DNA of 64,000 bases from a halophilic archaeon (GCA_003298465.1 QNGA01000001.1:1691666-1755665); one strand, 5' to 3'. Counted from the first letter of the stretch, positions 41,182 to 50,680 are shown. The notes: a model not told the origin generated them from the letters alone. Numbers and translations are program-made.

Positions 41182-41952
41182 TTACTGCTTTCGAGCGACG
41201 AGCGAGATGCTCTTCACACCGTACTTCTGGCACGCTCCCTGTGCTTGCTCCGAGATGAACTCGTACTGCGGATTCTCCCTGAGTTCGACGTCGTCGAAGC
41301 CGGCGGTTTCGATCATCGACGTGTAGGCGTTGATCTGTTCAGCGCCACCGATGCACGCCGCCCAGAGGTCCGCGTTGGTCCTGATGCTGTCGGGCATCTC
41401 CGTCTCGCTGATGATGTCCGAGAGCGCCACCCGTCCGTCGGGTTCGAGTACCCGATTCGCCTCCTCGAAGACGCGCTCCTTCTCGGCGGAGAGGTTGATA
41501 ACGCCGTTCGAGACCACGACATCGAACGACTCGTCCTCGAACGGCAGGTCCTCGATGTGGCCTTCCTCGAACGACACGCTTTCGATTCCGGCTTCGTCCC
41601 GGAGCCGCCTCGCTTTTTCCAGTTGCCCCTCGGTCATGTCGATGCCGGTCACGCTCCCGGCATCGCCGACGCGGCGCTCGGCGACGAAGACGTCCATGCC
41701 GGAGCCACTGCCGAGATCGAGCACGCGGTCACCCTCTCGCAGGGCGGCGAGATCGAAGTGAAACCCCACCCCCGCGAACGACTCGACCGCGGGGTCGGGC
41801 ACCTGGTCGAGTTCCGCCGCCGGATAACCGAGCTGTTCGGCCAGCGCGCGGCCCATCTCGAAGTGGTACTCGTCGCCGGGGGCCTCGGCAACGGCCCGGT
41901 ACACGCCTTTCACTTGGCGTTCGAGGTCGACCGTGTCAAGTTTCTTTTCCAT
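41182..41952 (-). CDS. ArsM-like SAM-dependent methyltransferase lacking conserved cysteines
   Basis: The 256-residue class I methyltransferase has the SAM loop VLDLGSGSGMDVF, VTGIDMTEGQL, and SFDVVVSNGVINLS, all in the arrangement of arsenite methyltransferases. ArsM enzymes bind arsenic with cysteines in the matching positions DCF and NCV; here they are Val and Gly, and only the Cys in WAACIGGA remains. Its substrate is therefore probably not arsenite. The ATG at 41952 gives the natural N-terminus (MEKKLDTVDLE). Confidence 0.8.
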   Translation of the reverse strand: MEKKLDTVDLERQVKGVYRAVAEAPGDEYHFEMGRALAEQLGYPAAELDQVPDPAVESFAGVGFHFDLAALREGDRVLDLGSGSGMDVFVAERRVGDAGSVTGIDMTEGQLEKARRLRDEAGIESVSFEEGHIEDLPFEDESFDVVVSNGVINLSAEKERVFEEANRVLEPDGRVALSDIISETEMPDSIRTNADLWAACIGGAEQINAYTSMIETAGFDDVELRENPQYEFISEQAQGACQKYGVKSISLVARKQ

Positions 41953-41972
41953 CTGTGGTTGCTCTCGTCGCG

Positions 41973-42146
41973 TTACACGACCTGGAGATGGTCCTTCTGA
42001 AGCTCCTCGTCCGAGTATTCTCGCCCGTGAACGTCTTTCATGTGTCTCCTGGCCAGTTCGATCGCTTCCGCTTCGTTTTCTGATTGAATGATGAATCGGC
42101 AATCGGCTGCTGCCGCCTCACAATCGAGCTTGTGTGCTTTCGCCAT
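41973..42146 (-). CDS. DUF1059 small protein
   Basis: This 57-residue gene begins MAKAHKLDCEAAAADCRFII and ends EYSDEELQKDHLQVV, the pattern of the DUF1059 family (a cysteine pair, then a helix rich in Glu and Arg). It lies 20 nt upstream of the ArsM-like gene on the same strand, so the two are probably cotranscribed. An ACCTATCTAA box lies about 50-60 nt before the ATG. No function is known for the family. Confidence 0.8.
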   Translation of the reverse strand: MAKAHKLDCEAAAADCRFIIQSENEAEAIELARRHMKDVHGREYSDEELQKDHLQVV

Positions 42147-42180
42147 CGATGTTGCCTCCCGGCGAGAGACGGTACGAGTG

Positions 42181-42280
42181 CATCGGTTAGATAGGTATTC
42201 CGTGACAGTCGAGCAGCGACTGCCCGCCTTGCAACCGATGAAAGGGCGTCAACAGCTGCAAGCGGGTAGTCCGTCTGCTC
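42181..42280. repeat. two overlapping inverted repeats
   Basis: The arm 42211-42233 (GAGCAGCGACTGCCCGC, then CTTGCA) pairs with 42257-42280 (TGCAAGCGGGTAGTC, then CGTCTGCTC), with small bulges and a 23 nt loop. A second repeat, CATCGGTT (42181-42188) and AACCGATG (42233-42240), overlaps the first stem, so the two cannot form together. The site is in the spacer between the membrane protein and the DUF1059 gene. It may be an RNA switch, a terminator or a trace of a mobile element. Confidence 0.5.
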
Positions 42281-42334
42281 GTGAAAGTACAGCTTATCGT
42301 CGACCGTGCAACTGATAAAACCGGGAAGGAAGCG

Positions 42335-42874
42335 CTACGTTTCGGCGTCCGCGCCGGTTTCTACTGGCTCGGATTCGGACTGGAACCCCCAGTATGCGAG
42401 TGCGGCCCCCGCCACGAACACGATCGTAGCGAGGTAGATCGGCCCGAGGTGCGTCAACCAGTCGTGGCTGAAGAGGTCCATGTAGTGCATCGGAAGGGCG
42501 AGGCCCAGTCCGACCACGGCTGCGACGACCGCAGCCGCCCACGCCCACAATAGGCCGCTTCGCACGCCGTACCACGCCAACGCTACGATCGCGATTCCCG
42601 TGGAGATGATGAACGCGGCGGTCGCAACGTGGAGATGATCGATGTAGTGCACGACGGCGGGGTCGATCGCGTTGAGCTCCGCCCTCGTAACCCCGTTCAG
42701 AGTCGCGACGCCGAGTTCGAAGCCGGTGCCGAAGAACGTTCTGGCGAGGAAGACCACCCCGTAGCCGATGAAGGCAACGCCCGCGAGCGCCATCAGGAGC
42801 GAGCCGAGCCGTTCCCTGCGCCCGAGTTCGTAGTCGGTCTCCCGACGGTCGACTGTTGCTTGGTTTACGCTCAT
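42335..42874 (-). CDS. four-helix membrane protein of unknown function
   Basis: The 179-residue protein has four hydrophobic segments (about residues 28-47, 83-103, 108-130 and 140-160) and polar loops with HYIDHLHVATAAF and LPMHYMDLFSHDWLTHLGP. The histidines next to the membrane (HYIDHLH, MHYMDLFSH) could bind haem or metal, but I cannot name a family. The ATG at 42874 is chosen because the open frame upstream is basic and unlike coding sequence. Confidence 0.72.
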   Translation of the reverse strand: MSVNQATVDRRETDYELGRRERLGSLLMALAGVAFIGYGVVFLARTFFGTGFELGVATLNGVTRAELNAIDPAVVHYIDHLHVATAAFIISTGIAIVALAWYGVRSGLLWAWAAAVVAAVVGLGLALPMHYMDLFSHDWLTHLGPIYLATIVFVAGAALAYWGFQSESEPVETGADAET

Positions 42875-43089
42875 GGTATCACCGAGGGATGCTACGAGAC
42901 AGGAGCTTGTGTAGGCATCTAGCGGGTTTCGGGCAACCCCTGGGCGTCTTTCATCGGCTGCAATGTGGGCCTCGACTGCAAGCCGGGGCTGGCCGTCGTG
43001 CGGTTCGCCGCGTCGTCCGCGCTCGTCGCCCGTACCGAGCGCCGTGGACGGCGCTGCACCCAGGAACGTAGTCGTCGGGCAGTTCTCGA

Positions 43090-43923
43090 CTACGCTCCCG
43101 ATGCCCGTGAAGTGATTCCGCGATCGTTTTCGAGAGCGATCGTTGGCGTCTTTCGCCGGTAGAACGTGAAGATGGATTCCGCCCACTCGCGCGCTTCCGG
43201 GGCGTCGGCATCGACCACGACCTGGACCGTCCCGCTGGTGGAATCGTAGCCGATTATCGCGATTCGGTCGTCGAAGATTCCGACGCCGTAAGGCGGCAGG
43301 TTGTCGTGTACCCACACCGTGAGGTTGTCGCTCTCTAGAGCCTCGACGAACTGCTCGGAGTACGTCGAGCGGATGTGTTTGACGACACTCGGCGGATCGA
43401 CGATCTCCGTGTGCATGCCATCGACGATTCGCTGACAGAGTTCGTCTTTACATGGCTCGAGCAAGGCCAGGTCGAACCCGACGAACCGCAACCGGTCCGT
43501 CTCCCGGAGCAGGGACAGAAATCGGTTCACCGGGCGGTACGGGTCGTCTACCTCGGCGACCGTCACGACCGCATCGGACACCATTTCGACGGTGAAGCCG
43601 CTTGCCTCGCTCGGAAGCCACTGCCAGACGTTGCGGAGGGTCTGCTCCGTTTCGACCCGGTCGATCAGTTCCCACATCCCCGCCGCGATGAACGCACCCA
43701 GTTGTGTCGCCTCGTAATGCTGTCCCTCCCTGCGAATCCAACGTCGGTCTTCGAACGCGCGCAGCGTGCGCCCGATCGTGGACTGGGACACGCCGGTGAT
43801 GGCCCGGAGGTCGGCCCGGCTCTGGGGCCGCCGGGCCAGTGCGGCGAGCGCGGTGACGCGGTGTTCTGACCGCGCGAGGAACTCGACGTCGTCGAGCGGA
43901 GTGCTCGTGGTGCGCGGTGGCAT
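43090..43923 (-). CDS. haloarchaeal winged-helix transcriptional regulator
   Basis: The 277-residue protein has an N-terminal winged helix (about residues 12-75; LARSEHRVTALAALARRPQS, then SQSTIGRTLRAFEDRRWI) and a C-terminal domain (VVKHIRSTYSEQF, then VGIFDDRIAIIGYDSTSGTV) found in many haloarchaeal regulators. A GTTATATC box at 43945-43952 is about 26 nt upstream of the ATG at 43923, which favours this start over the ATG at 43938. It is related to the pseudogene at 41010-41147. Confidence 0.85.
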   Translation of the reverse strand: MPPRTTSTPLDDVEFLARSEHRVTALAALARRPQSRADLRAITGVSQSTIGRTLRAFEDRRWIRREGQHYEATQLGAFIAAGMWELIDRVETEQTLRNVWQWLPSEASGFTVEMVSDAVVTVAEVDDPYRPVNRFLSLLRETDRLRFVGFDLALLEPCKDELCQRIVDGMHTEIVDPPSVVKHIRSTYSEQFVEALESDNLTVWVHDNLPPYGVGIFDDRIAIIGYDSTSGTVQVVVDADAPEAREWAESIFTFYRRKTPTIALENDRGITSRASGA

Positions 43924-44087
43924 GGTATCTGTACGCATGCCGACGATATAACAGTTTTGTCCTCGATAACGGCGTTTCTAGCCCGTACACCGAGACGATC
44001 CCCGCTGCCCCGTCGTTTCACTCGTTCGACGGATTCGTACGGACGGCGATAGCTGGACGACCTCGACCCGTCGGCGGGGTACAGTAG

Positions 44088-44636
44088 TCACGCTCGTTCG
44101 CGCCACTCCCGACGGAGGAGTCCGTACTGGACCATGTCGCGGTACTCGCCGTCGACGAACATGAACTTGCGGCGGCGTCCCTCCTCGGTGAACCCGAGCG
44201 ACTCCAGCAGACCGCGGGAGGCGTCGTTACAGTCGTAGGCCCCCGCACCCACGGCGGGGGTGTCGTACTCTCGGAAGACGTACTCGACGACGAGCGAGAC
44301 GGATTCCGCGCCGTAACCCTCGCCGCGAACGTCCGGAACGAGCCAGTAGCCGAGTTCGGGGCGTTTCCAGTCGGCGTCCGAAACGCTCACCTGGCCGATT
44401 GGCGTCACGTCGTCTTCGTCGGGTCGACCGGGACCGGCGTCGTCGTCGAGACAGACGAGGAACCGGTCCGTCCCCTTCTCGTCCGACACGTCGATCTGCT
44501 CCCGGTTCCTGAGAGGATTGCCGAGCGGATACCGGATCTCGGGGTTAGCGCTGGCGCGCTGGAGGAACGGAACGTCCTCGCTCTCGACCGTCCGGAGCGT
44601 GACCCGCTCGCCACTCGTGATGCGTGCGCCTGGCAT
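44088..44636 (-). CDS. GNAT-family N-acetyltransferase
   Basis: The 182-residue protein is RimJ/RimL-like: VTLRTVESEDVPFLQRASAN at the start, an acetyl-CoA region (LVPDVRGEGYGAESV) and the final NDASRGLLESLGFTEEGRRR. The ATG at 44636 places the first strand directly after the start; an earlier frame adds eight residues. Likely targets are protein N-termini or small amines. It is related in its C-terminal half to the gene at 59138. Confidence 0.85.
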   Translation of the reverse strand: MPGARITSGERVTLRTVESEDVPFLQRASANPEIRYPLGNPLRNREQIDVSDEKGTDRFLVCLDDDAGPGRPDEDDVTPIGQVSVSDADWKRPELGYWLVPDVRGEGYGAESVSLVVEYVFREYDTPAVGAGAYDCNDASRGLLESLGFTEEGRRRKFMFVDGEYRDMVQYGLLRREWRERA

Positions 44637-44941
44637 GAGTACAGGGGAGCGGGGGTCCACAATACGCTTTCTGTATCGGACCGGAACGGATAGAGTCCTC
44701 CCACGAGGCGCGGCGGGTAACGGCGCTGCATCTCTCGGAGATGCGCTAGCGGTTTACTCACCGCTGGTGATTCGTCGGGCCGGCGAACGGAAGTCGGTCT
44801 CCCCGCTCTCCGTCGCTCCACCGCGTTCGACTCGGTCGGGTCGACCGACGTTCTCGGACACGACGATACGGGGAGAACAGCCACCTGGCCGGAGCCCCTC
44901 ACCGTATCCGCTTATGGAACGAGGCGGCGTGTCTCCCTTCT
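44637..44941. other. 305 bp spacer between divergent genes
   Basis: The spacer carries the outward promoters of the GNAT and DUF2270 genes. I see no hairpin, repeat or ORF worth naming in it. Confidence 0.45.
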
Positions 44942-45661
44942 ATGACCGATTCGAACAGCGACGAGTTCGACCCGACAGCGTCAGACCAACGGGAGATAGG
45001 CCGAGAAATGGTCGACGAAAGTACGGGCCTCGGGTCGGTGATGGCTCACGCCTATCGCGGAGAACTGGACCGAGTGGGGACGTGGCGCCAGCGCCTCGAC
45101 CAGACGACGACGTGGGCGGTGACCGTGCTGGCCGCGATACTGACGTGGGCGTTTTCGAGTCCCGATAACCCCCACTACATCTTGCTGATCGGGGTCGTCG
45201 TCGTCACCATCTTCCTGGGCATCGAAGCCCGGCGGTACCGGGACTACGACGTCTTTCGCTCGCGCGCCCGGCTCCTCCAAGAGAACCTGTTCGCAAACGC
45301 CCTCGATCCGTCCCAGGGCGTCGAAAGCCACGACTGGCGGGTGAAACTGAGCAGGGACTATCGCAGGCCGACGCTGAAGGTCTCGTTCTACGAAGCACTC
45401 GCGAACCGCCTTCGGCGCGTGTACCTCGCCTTGCTCGGTGTCCTGGTCGCCGCGTGGGTCTTCAGGATTACAGCGTTCGCGCCGCGCCAGGACTGGCTGG
45501 CAACCGCCGGAGTCGCCCGTATCCCCGGGATTGCCGTGGTCGTCGTCGTCGGCGCGTTCTACGTCGCGCTACTGGGCCTCGCGTTCTGGCCCCGAGAGCG
45601 TCACGCCAAAGGCGAATTCCGCGAAGGGGACACGGGCGAATGGAAAGAGACGGACCGATGA
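44942..45661 (+). CDS. DUF2270 membrane protein
   Basis: The 239-residue protein begins with an acidic N-terminus, then HAYRGELDRVGTWRQRLDQT followed by two hydrophobic segments (about residues 58-90). A soluble loop with GIEARRYRDYDVFRSRARLL follows, then two more membrane helices (about 160-180 and 195-215). This is the DUF2270 pattern, without known function. It is alone on the plus strand. Confidence 0.88.
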   Translation: MTDSNSDEFDPTASDQREIGREMVDESTGLGSVMAHAYRGELDRVGTWRQRLDQTTTWAVTVLAAILTWAFSSPDNPHYILLIGVVVVTIFLGIEARRYRDYDVFRSRARLLQENLFANALDPSQGVESHDWRVKLSRDYRRPTLKVSFYEALANRLRRVYLALLGVLVAAWVFRITAFAPRQDWLATAGVARIPGIAVVVVVGAFYVALLGLAFWPRERHAKGEFREGDTGEWKETDR

Positions 45662-45913
45662 TCCGTTGCCGTACCGAGCACGACTCGCGGACGAACGAGG
45701 GAAACGGTCAGTAGCGCGTTTCGGCGGTGTTCCCCGACTCTCTCGTGCTACGCGGGGCGTCCGAACCAGACCGGACGCCGACGGAAGTCGACCGACACCA
45801 TCGGTCGAACCGTCGCGGAGCGACTCCCACTGCAGGCTACCGGCGGGACGGTTCTTCGGTCCGTAGTCTTCGGAACGAGAGATTTTTCCAGATGTGTCGA
45901 AAAGGAAAATCGG

Positions 45914-46888
45914 ATGAGCGACGACGATGCAAACGCTGACGAAACAGTTCGCGAAGCTATCGAGCACTCGCGTCACGGCGCACCCGCCGTCGGATCGGTC
46001 GTCCGGGACCGGTTCGAAACTCACGAGGTGTTCCAGCGGATTCTCGCTGCCGCCGACGAGGAGGCCACGACCGGGGACCGGGAGCTGTTCTTCAGTGCCC
46101 TCGCGGCCGGATTCGCGATCACGATCACCTACCTGCTGTACGCCTCGCTGACCGCTGCCACAGGCGGTGACCCCGTTCTGAGCGCACTGCTCTACCCGCT
46201 CGGATTCATCTACATCATCCTCGGCGGATACCAGTTGTACACGGAGAACACGCTCCCGCCGGTGGTGCTCGTGCTGGAGCGACTGGCGAGTCTCCCTCGG
46301 CTGCTCCGGATCTGGGCGATCGTCCTCGTCGGTAACTTCGCTGGCGGCGGCCTGGGTGGGGTCGTGCTGGCAACGACCGGCGTCCTCTCGCCGGACGCGG
46401 CGGTCGCCGCCAGCACCATCGCGACGAAGGGCATCGAGACGCCGTTCTGGGATCTGTTCTTCAAAACTTGCTTCGCCGGGCTGATCGTCGCCGGTGTCGT
46501 GTGGATCGATTACGCCGCCCGTGACACCATCTCTCGATTGGTTCTTGTGTACGTGGCGTTTCTCGCCATCCCCTTCGGGAACCTGTTCCACGTCGTCGTC
46601 TCGTTCACCGAGGTCGTGTATCTCGTCGTCGGCGGGCAGGCCGCGCTCGTCGGGTCCCTGGTGGACTTCGTCCTGCCGGTGCTGCTCGGCAACACCGCTG
46701 GCGGCGTCCTGCTCGTGACCGTGGTCAACTACTTCCAGACGACGTCGGAACGACGCAAGATGGCCCGAACGGACGCTGCCGACCGGCGACTGTCGGTCCG
46801 GGACTGGTTCCTCGGACGAGGGGAGAATCGGTCGTACGTTCCGGACGGCTGGAACGGAGACGGCGGGTCGCATCGCCACGACGACTGA
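45914..46888 (+). CDS. formate/nitrite transporter (FNT) family protein
   Basis: The 324-residue protein has six hydrophobic segments and FNT hallmarks (FFSALAAGFAITITYLLY, LGFIYIILGGYQLYTENT, LVGNFAGGGLGGVV, NLFHVVVSFTEV). The family conducts formate, nitrite or related monovalent anions. About 45 N-terminal and 40 C-terminal residues are soluble. The N-terminal start follows an AT-rich stretch (GATTTTTCC). It precedes the exchanger gene by about 100 bp; there is no sign of nitrite or formate enzyme genes nearby. Confidence 0.88.
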   Translation: MSDDDANADETVREAIEHSRHGAPAVGSVVRDRFETHEVFQRILAAADEEATTGDRELFFSALAAGFAITITYLLYASLTAATGGDPVLSALLYPLGFIYIILGGYQLYTENTLPPVVLVLERLASLPRLLRIWAIVLVGNFAGGGLGGVVLATTGVLSPDAAVAASTIATKGIETPFWDLFFKTCFAGLIVAGVVWIDYAARDTISRLVLVYVAFLAIPFGNLFHVVVSFTEVVYLVVGGQAALVGSLVDFVLPVLLGNTAGGVLLVTVVNYFQTTSERRKMARTDAADRRLSVRDWFLGRGENRSYVPDGWNGDGGSHRHDD

Positions 46889-46990
46889 TCGGTCCCGTTC
46901 GACGGAGCCGAACGCGAGGTCGGCGGGCTAATTTCCGGCGGCCGTCTCGAACGGGACTACTTTTCTGCGAGTGTCCACACGGTCGACCCG

Positions 46991-47998
46991 ATGAGCAGCC
47001 TCCTCGTCCCGTTCGTCGTAGCGCTGATTTCGACCGGCGTCATCTGGAAGGCGAGCGAACTTCTCGAACGGTCCGCCGAACGTCTCAGCAAGCACTACCG
47101 CTTGCCCGTCGCCGTCCACGGAGCCGTCGTCGTCGCCGTCGGGTCGAGCTTTCCGGAACTCAGCTCCGTCGTCGTCAGCACGGCCCTCCACGGGGAGTTC
47201 TCGCTCGGTCTCGGCGCTATCGTCGGGAGCGCCATCTTCAATCTCCTCGTCATCCCGGCCGTGTCCGCGCTCACCAGCGAGAAACTCGAAGCGACCCGCG
47301 ACATCGTCCACAAGGACGCTCAGTTCTACATCATCAGCGTCCTGGTCCTGTTCATCACGTTCGCGCTCGGTGCAACCTACGTGCCCGGCGGGACGAACAG
47401 GGTCGCCATCCTCACCCCCACGCTCGCGCTCCTCCCCCTCGCCACGTACGGCGTCTACGTCTTCCTCCACTACCAGGACACCCGCGAGCACGCGAGCACC
47501 GACCACGTCGACGTGGAACCGCGTCGCGAGTGGACGAAGCTCGCGGTCGCTCTCGTCTTCATCGCCGTCGGCGTCGAAGGTATCGTCCGCGCTGCTCTCA
47601 GCTTCGGCGCGATTCTCGACACGCCGAGTTTCCTCTGGGGGTTGACCGTCATCGCCATCGGGACGAGTCTCCCCGACGCGTTCGTCAGCGTCCGCGCCGC
47701 CAGAAACGACGAGAGCATCACCAGCCTGACGAACGTCCTCGGGAGCAACACGTTCAACCTCCTCGTCGCCATCCCGGTCGGCGTCCTCATCGCCGGGTCG
47801 GCGACCATCAACTTCCTCGTCGCGGTCCCGCTGATGGGTTTCCTCGGGTTCGCCACTCTGGTGTTCGTCGTCTTCACCCGCACGCACCTCGAACTCACCG
47901 AACGGGAGGCGTACGTCTTCGTGGCCCTGTACGCGGCGTTCCTCCTCTGGATGGTGCTCGAAACGGTCGGCGTCGTGGAGACCGTCCACGGCCTCTGA
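46991..47998 (+). CDS. sodium/calcium exchanger-family membrane protein
   Basis: The 335-residue protein has about ten hydrophobic segments in two inverted halves, each with an alpha-repeat: GSSFPELSSVVVS and GSAIFNLLVIPA in the first, GTSLPDAFVSV and GSNTFNLLVAIP in the second. The first alpha-repeat keeps the ion-binding Glu; the second has Asp. Members exchange Ca2+ or other cations for Na+ or H+. Substrate not resolved. Confidence 0.88.
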   Translation: MSSLLVPFVVALISTGVIWKASELLERSAERLSKHYRLPVAVHGAVVVAVGSSFPELSSVVVSTALHGEFSLGLGAIVGSAIFNLLVIPAVSALTSEKLEATRDIVHKDAQFYIISVLVLFITFALGATYVPGGTNRVAILTPTLALLPLATYGVYVFLHYQDTREHASTDHVDVEPRREWTKLAVALVFIAVGVEGIVRAALSFGAILDTPSFLWGLTVIAIGTSLPDAFVSVRAARNDESITSLTNVLGSNTFNLLVAIPVGVLIAGSATINFLVAVPLMGFLGFATLVFVVFTRTHLELTEREAYVFVALYAAFLLWMVLETVGVVETVHGL

Positions 47999-48176
47999 AC
48001 CCGGGCCGACGCTCGGGCGAGCGGAGTCGGGGCGGACTCGACTTTGGGGTCGCCGACTCTTCTGGAGAGTCGCCGGTCGGAGCGACCCGGCAGAGCGGTC
48101 GCCTGGCGACCGGTCCGACGCCGTCGCCGGTCGAACTCCATCGCCGGGATTTCGGCAGACGACGTCGACGGACGGG

Positions 48177-48857
48177 TCAGTACTCCCAGAGTCGCTCGAC
48201 CCGCGAGCCGATTTCCGGGTGGTCCTCGCGCAGCGCCTCGACGTCCGTCTCACCGTCGACGTTGACGACGTGGACCTGCCCGCGGCGCCCGGAGTACGCG
48301 TCCTGGAAGTCGTACACGACGCCGATGACGTCGACCGCCGACGGGACTTCGTCGCTCTCGACGAGGAACTCGACCTGCCTGTCGACGTTGTACTCGACGA
48401 GCCGGTTCACGGCCTCCGTTCGGCTCAGGTCCGCGGGGAGCGACTCGACCCCCGATTCGAGTCGAGGCTTCAACAGTTCGAGACAGTGGTCGATACCCGG
48501 CGGTTCGGATATCCCGCCGGTCAGGTCGTCGTACGTCGCCGTGACGGCCCCACAGCCCGTGTGTCCGACGACGACGACGGTGTCCGTCCCCGTGTGTTCG
48601 ACGGGATAGAGGACGTCTCCCGAGACCGCCTCGCCGGATTCGGTCCGCTGAACGACCCGGTTTCCGATGTTACTGCACGTGAAGATGCGTCCGGGCCGGT
48701 CGTTCCCCCACATGTGGTCCTGCAGGACGCGCGAGTCCGAGCAACAGACGGTGACCACGTCCGGTCGTTGTGAGTCCTGTACGTCGTCGAACCGGGACTG
48801 GAACTCGTTCGCGTGGTCCGAATTGCTCCGCAGTAGCTCGACGAATCCTCGATGCAT
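48177..48857 (-). CDS. beta-class carbonic anhydrase
   Basis: The 226-residue enzyme has the full set of active-site residues: Cys39, Asp41 and Arg43 in CCSDSR, and His99 and Cys102 in VGHTGCGAV. It hydrates CO2 to bicarbonate in the cytosol. A GGAATATATCC box precedes the ATG by about 25 nt. It is the normal counterpart of the altered protein at 29591-30271 inside the dab cassette and shares the block RLVEYNVDRQVEFLV. Confidence 0.92.
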   Translation of the reverse strand: MHRGFVELLRSNSDHANEFQSRFDDVQDSQRPDVVTVCCSDSRVLQDHMWGNDRPGRIFTCSNIGNRVVQRTESGEAVSGDVLYPVEHTGTDTVVVVGHTGCGAVTATYDDLTGGISEPPGIDHCLELLKPRLESGVESLPADLSRTEAVNRLVEYNVDRQVEFLVESDEVPSAVDVIGVVYDFQDAYSGRRGQVHVVNVDGETDVEALREDHPEIGSRVERLWEY

Positions 48858-49111
48858 AGTTGGAGCGAATAACGCCTTCGGATATATTCCTTGCTTCTAC
48901 CGTCTCCACGAAGGGGCGACTTTTCGGTCGCGTCGGTCGAGGTGCGTGTCGTTCGGACCGTCGGTCGCGGTGCGGCGCGGTCGTCCCGGCAACGACGAGA
49001 ACGGCCTGACGGACGGTCGGCTGCAGGTCGCATCTCTGCTCGAGAAGGGAGACACCGGTGGCCCTGGCCGTCTTTTATTGACCACAGGGGTGTATCTCAC
49101 GGAGAGCTACG

Positions 49112-49702
49112 ATGGTTTCGTTTCTCGTACTGTACGGAACCGGAGAGGGACAGACGGCGAAGGTCGCCGAGCGAATCGCCGAGGTGCTCGTCGAGCGCGG
49201 CCACGATGCCACCACCGTGAACGCCGACGAGGTTTCGACCGACTTCGACGTCGAGGAGTTCGACGCAGCGTGTATCGGCGCGTCGATCCACGTCGGAAAA
49301 CACCAGCCGGCGGTGCGGAAGTTCGTGAGCGCCCGGCGCGACGCGCTGGCGGCGCGACCGACGGCGTTCTTCCAGTTGTCCATGTCCTCCGCGGTGACCG
49401 ACGAGACGCGACGGGCGGAGGCGGCGGGGTACGTCGATGCGTTTCTCGAGGAGACCGACTGGCACCCCGACCGGATCGGTCTCTTCGGGGGTGCGCTTCG
49501 CTACTCGAAGTACGGCTTCCTCAAGCGACTGATGATGAAACGAATCGCGAAGGAGGCAACCGGCGATACCGACACGTCCCGCGACTACGAGTACACCGAC
49601 TGGCACGAAGTCGAATCCTTCGCTGACGACTTCGCAGCGTTCGTCGAGGGGCGCCTCGGCGTGACGCCATCCGAGGCCAGTGGCGTGGAAGGGACCGAGT
49701 GA
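49112..49702 (+). CDS. flavodoxin-domain protein (HemG-like)
   Basis: The 196-residue protein has the flavodoxin phosphate loop (VLYGTGEGQTAKVA), followed by GASIHVGKHQPAVRKFV and FGGALRYSKYGFLKRLMMKR, which resemble menaquinone-dependent protoporphyrinogen oxidase HemG and similar flavodoxin domain proteins. It should bind FMN. Its stop overlaps the GTG of the next gene by four bases. Confidence 0.85.
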   Translation: MVSFLVLYGTGEGQTAKVAERIAEVLVERGHDATTVNADEVSTDFDVEEFDAACIGASIHVGKHQPAVRKFVSARRDALAARPTAFFQLSMSSAVTDETRRAEAAGYVDAFLEETDWHPDRIGLFGGALRYSKYGFLKRLMMKRIAKEATGDTDTSRDYEYTDWHEVESFADDFAAFVEGRLGVTPSEASGVEGTE

Positions 49703-50562
49703 CCGTGTCCGGCGACTTGCTCCCGCGTTCGTACGTCCTCGCTTCGCTGGCGACGCTGGTGCTGACGGTCGTCGCGACCGTCGTCGGCCTGTTCGTCCCC
49801 GGCTTCTACCGCGACGCGCCGGTGTTGCTCCCGCAGGTTTACGGCCAGGACCTGCTGACGCTCGCCGTCGCCGTCCCCGCACTGGCCGCGTCGCTGTACT
49901 TCGCCACCCGCGGGTCGCTCCGCGGATACGTCGTCTGGCTCGGCGTGACCGGGTATCTGCTGTACACCTACGCCTCGTACGCGTTCATGACCGCGTTCAA
50001 CGAACTGTATCTCGTCTACACGACGCTGCTCTGGTTGACGCTGTTCACGTTCGTCGGCGGAATGGTCCGACTGGACGCTGCCGCGCTGAAACGAGCGGTC
50101 GGTGAGACGTCGACCCGGCCGTACGTCGCCTTCCAACTGCTGCTGGTCGTGCTGATAGCGCTCCTGTGGCTATCGGAAATCCTCCCGGCGACCCTCGCGG
50201 GGACGACGCCGTCGAACATCGCCGAAGCCGGCCTCCCGACGTCCGTCATCTACTCGTTCGACCTCGGCATCGTCGTTCCCGCCTTCGCCCTCTCGGCGTA
50301 CTGGCTCCGGAAACGCCGGCCCTGGGGGTACGCGTTCACGGCCGTCCTGCTCGTGAAGGTCGCCACCCTCGGTGGGGCCGTGCTGGCCATGGCTCTCTTC
50401 ATGATTCGTGACGGTCAGGCCGCCCCGGTACCCCAGATCGCCATCTTCGGGGCGTTGACCCTCGCAAGCGTGCTTCTGATGGTTCGGCTCCTCGCGTCCA
50501 TCGGTCCCGAATCAGCTTCTCCGTCGACCGCTTCGGCTACCGACACCGGCCACGAGACGTGA
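49699..50562 (+). CDS. eight-helix membrane protein
   Basis: The 287-residue protein has about eight hydrophobic segments and starts at a GTG that overlaps the flavodoxin stop (GTGA), so it is cotranscribed with it. I recognise no motif; YTYASYAFMTAFNELYLVYT and SVIYSFDLGIVVPAFALS are the most distinctive stretches. A role as the membrane partner of the flavodoxin is only suggested by the overlap. Confidence 0.75.
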   Translation: MTVSGDLLPRSYVLASLATLVLTVVATVVGLFVPGFYRDAPVLLPQVYGQDLLTLAVAVPALAASLYFATRGSLRGYVVWLGVTGYLLYTYASYAFMTAFNELYLVYTTLLWLTLFTFVGGMVRLDAAALKRAVGETSTRPYVAFQLLLVVLIALLWLSEILPATLAGTTPSNIAEAGLPTSVIYSFDLGIVVPAFALSAYWLRKRRPWGYAFTAVLLVKVATLGGAVLAMALFMIRDGQAAPVPQIAIFGALTLASVLLMVRLLASIGPESASPSTASATDTGHET

Positions 50563-50680
50563 CTCCGTCCGACCCGAGCAGCGTACGGCAAGCGCCGAAG
50601 AGGTCGGAACGCAGCGCGAGCCTTACGGGCGGTCCGGTCCGCCCCAGACGTTTTTCGGCCGAACGCCGTAACGTCGGACG

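Noticed and set aside
41182..41952. Naming the methyltransferase arsM
   Set aside because: Two of the arsenic-binding cysteines are missing and no arsenic genes are near.
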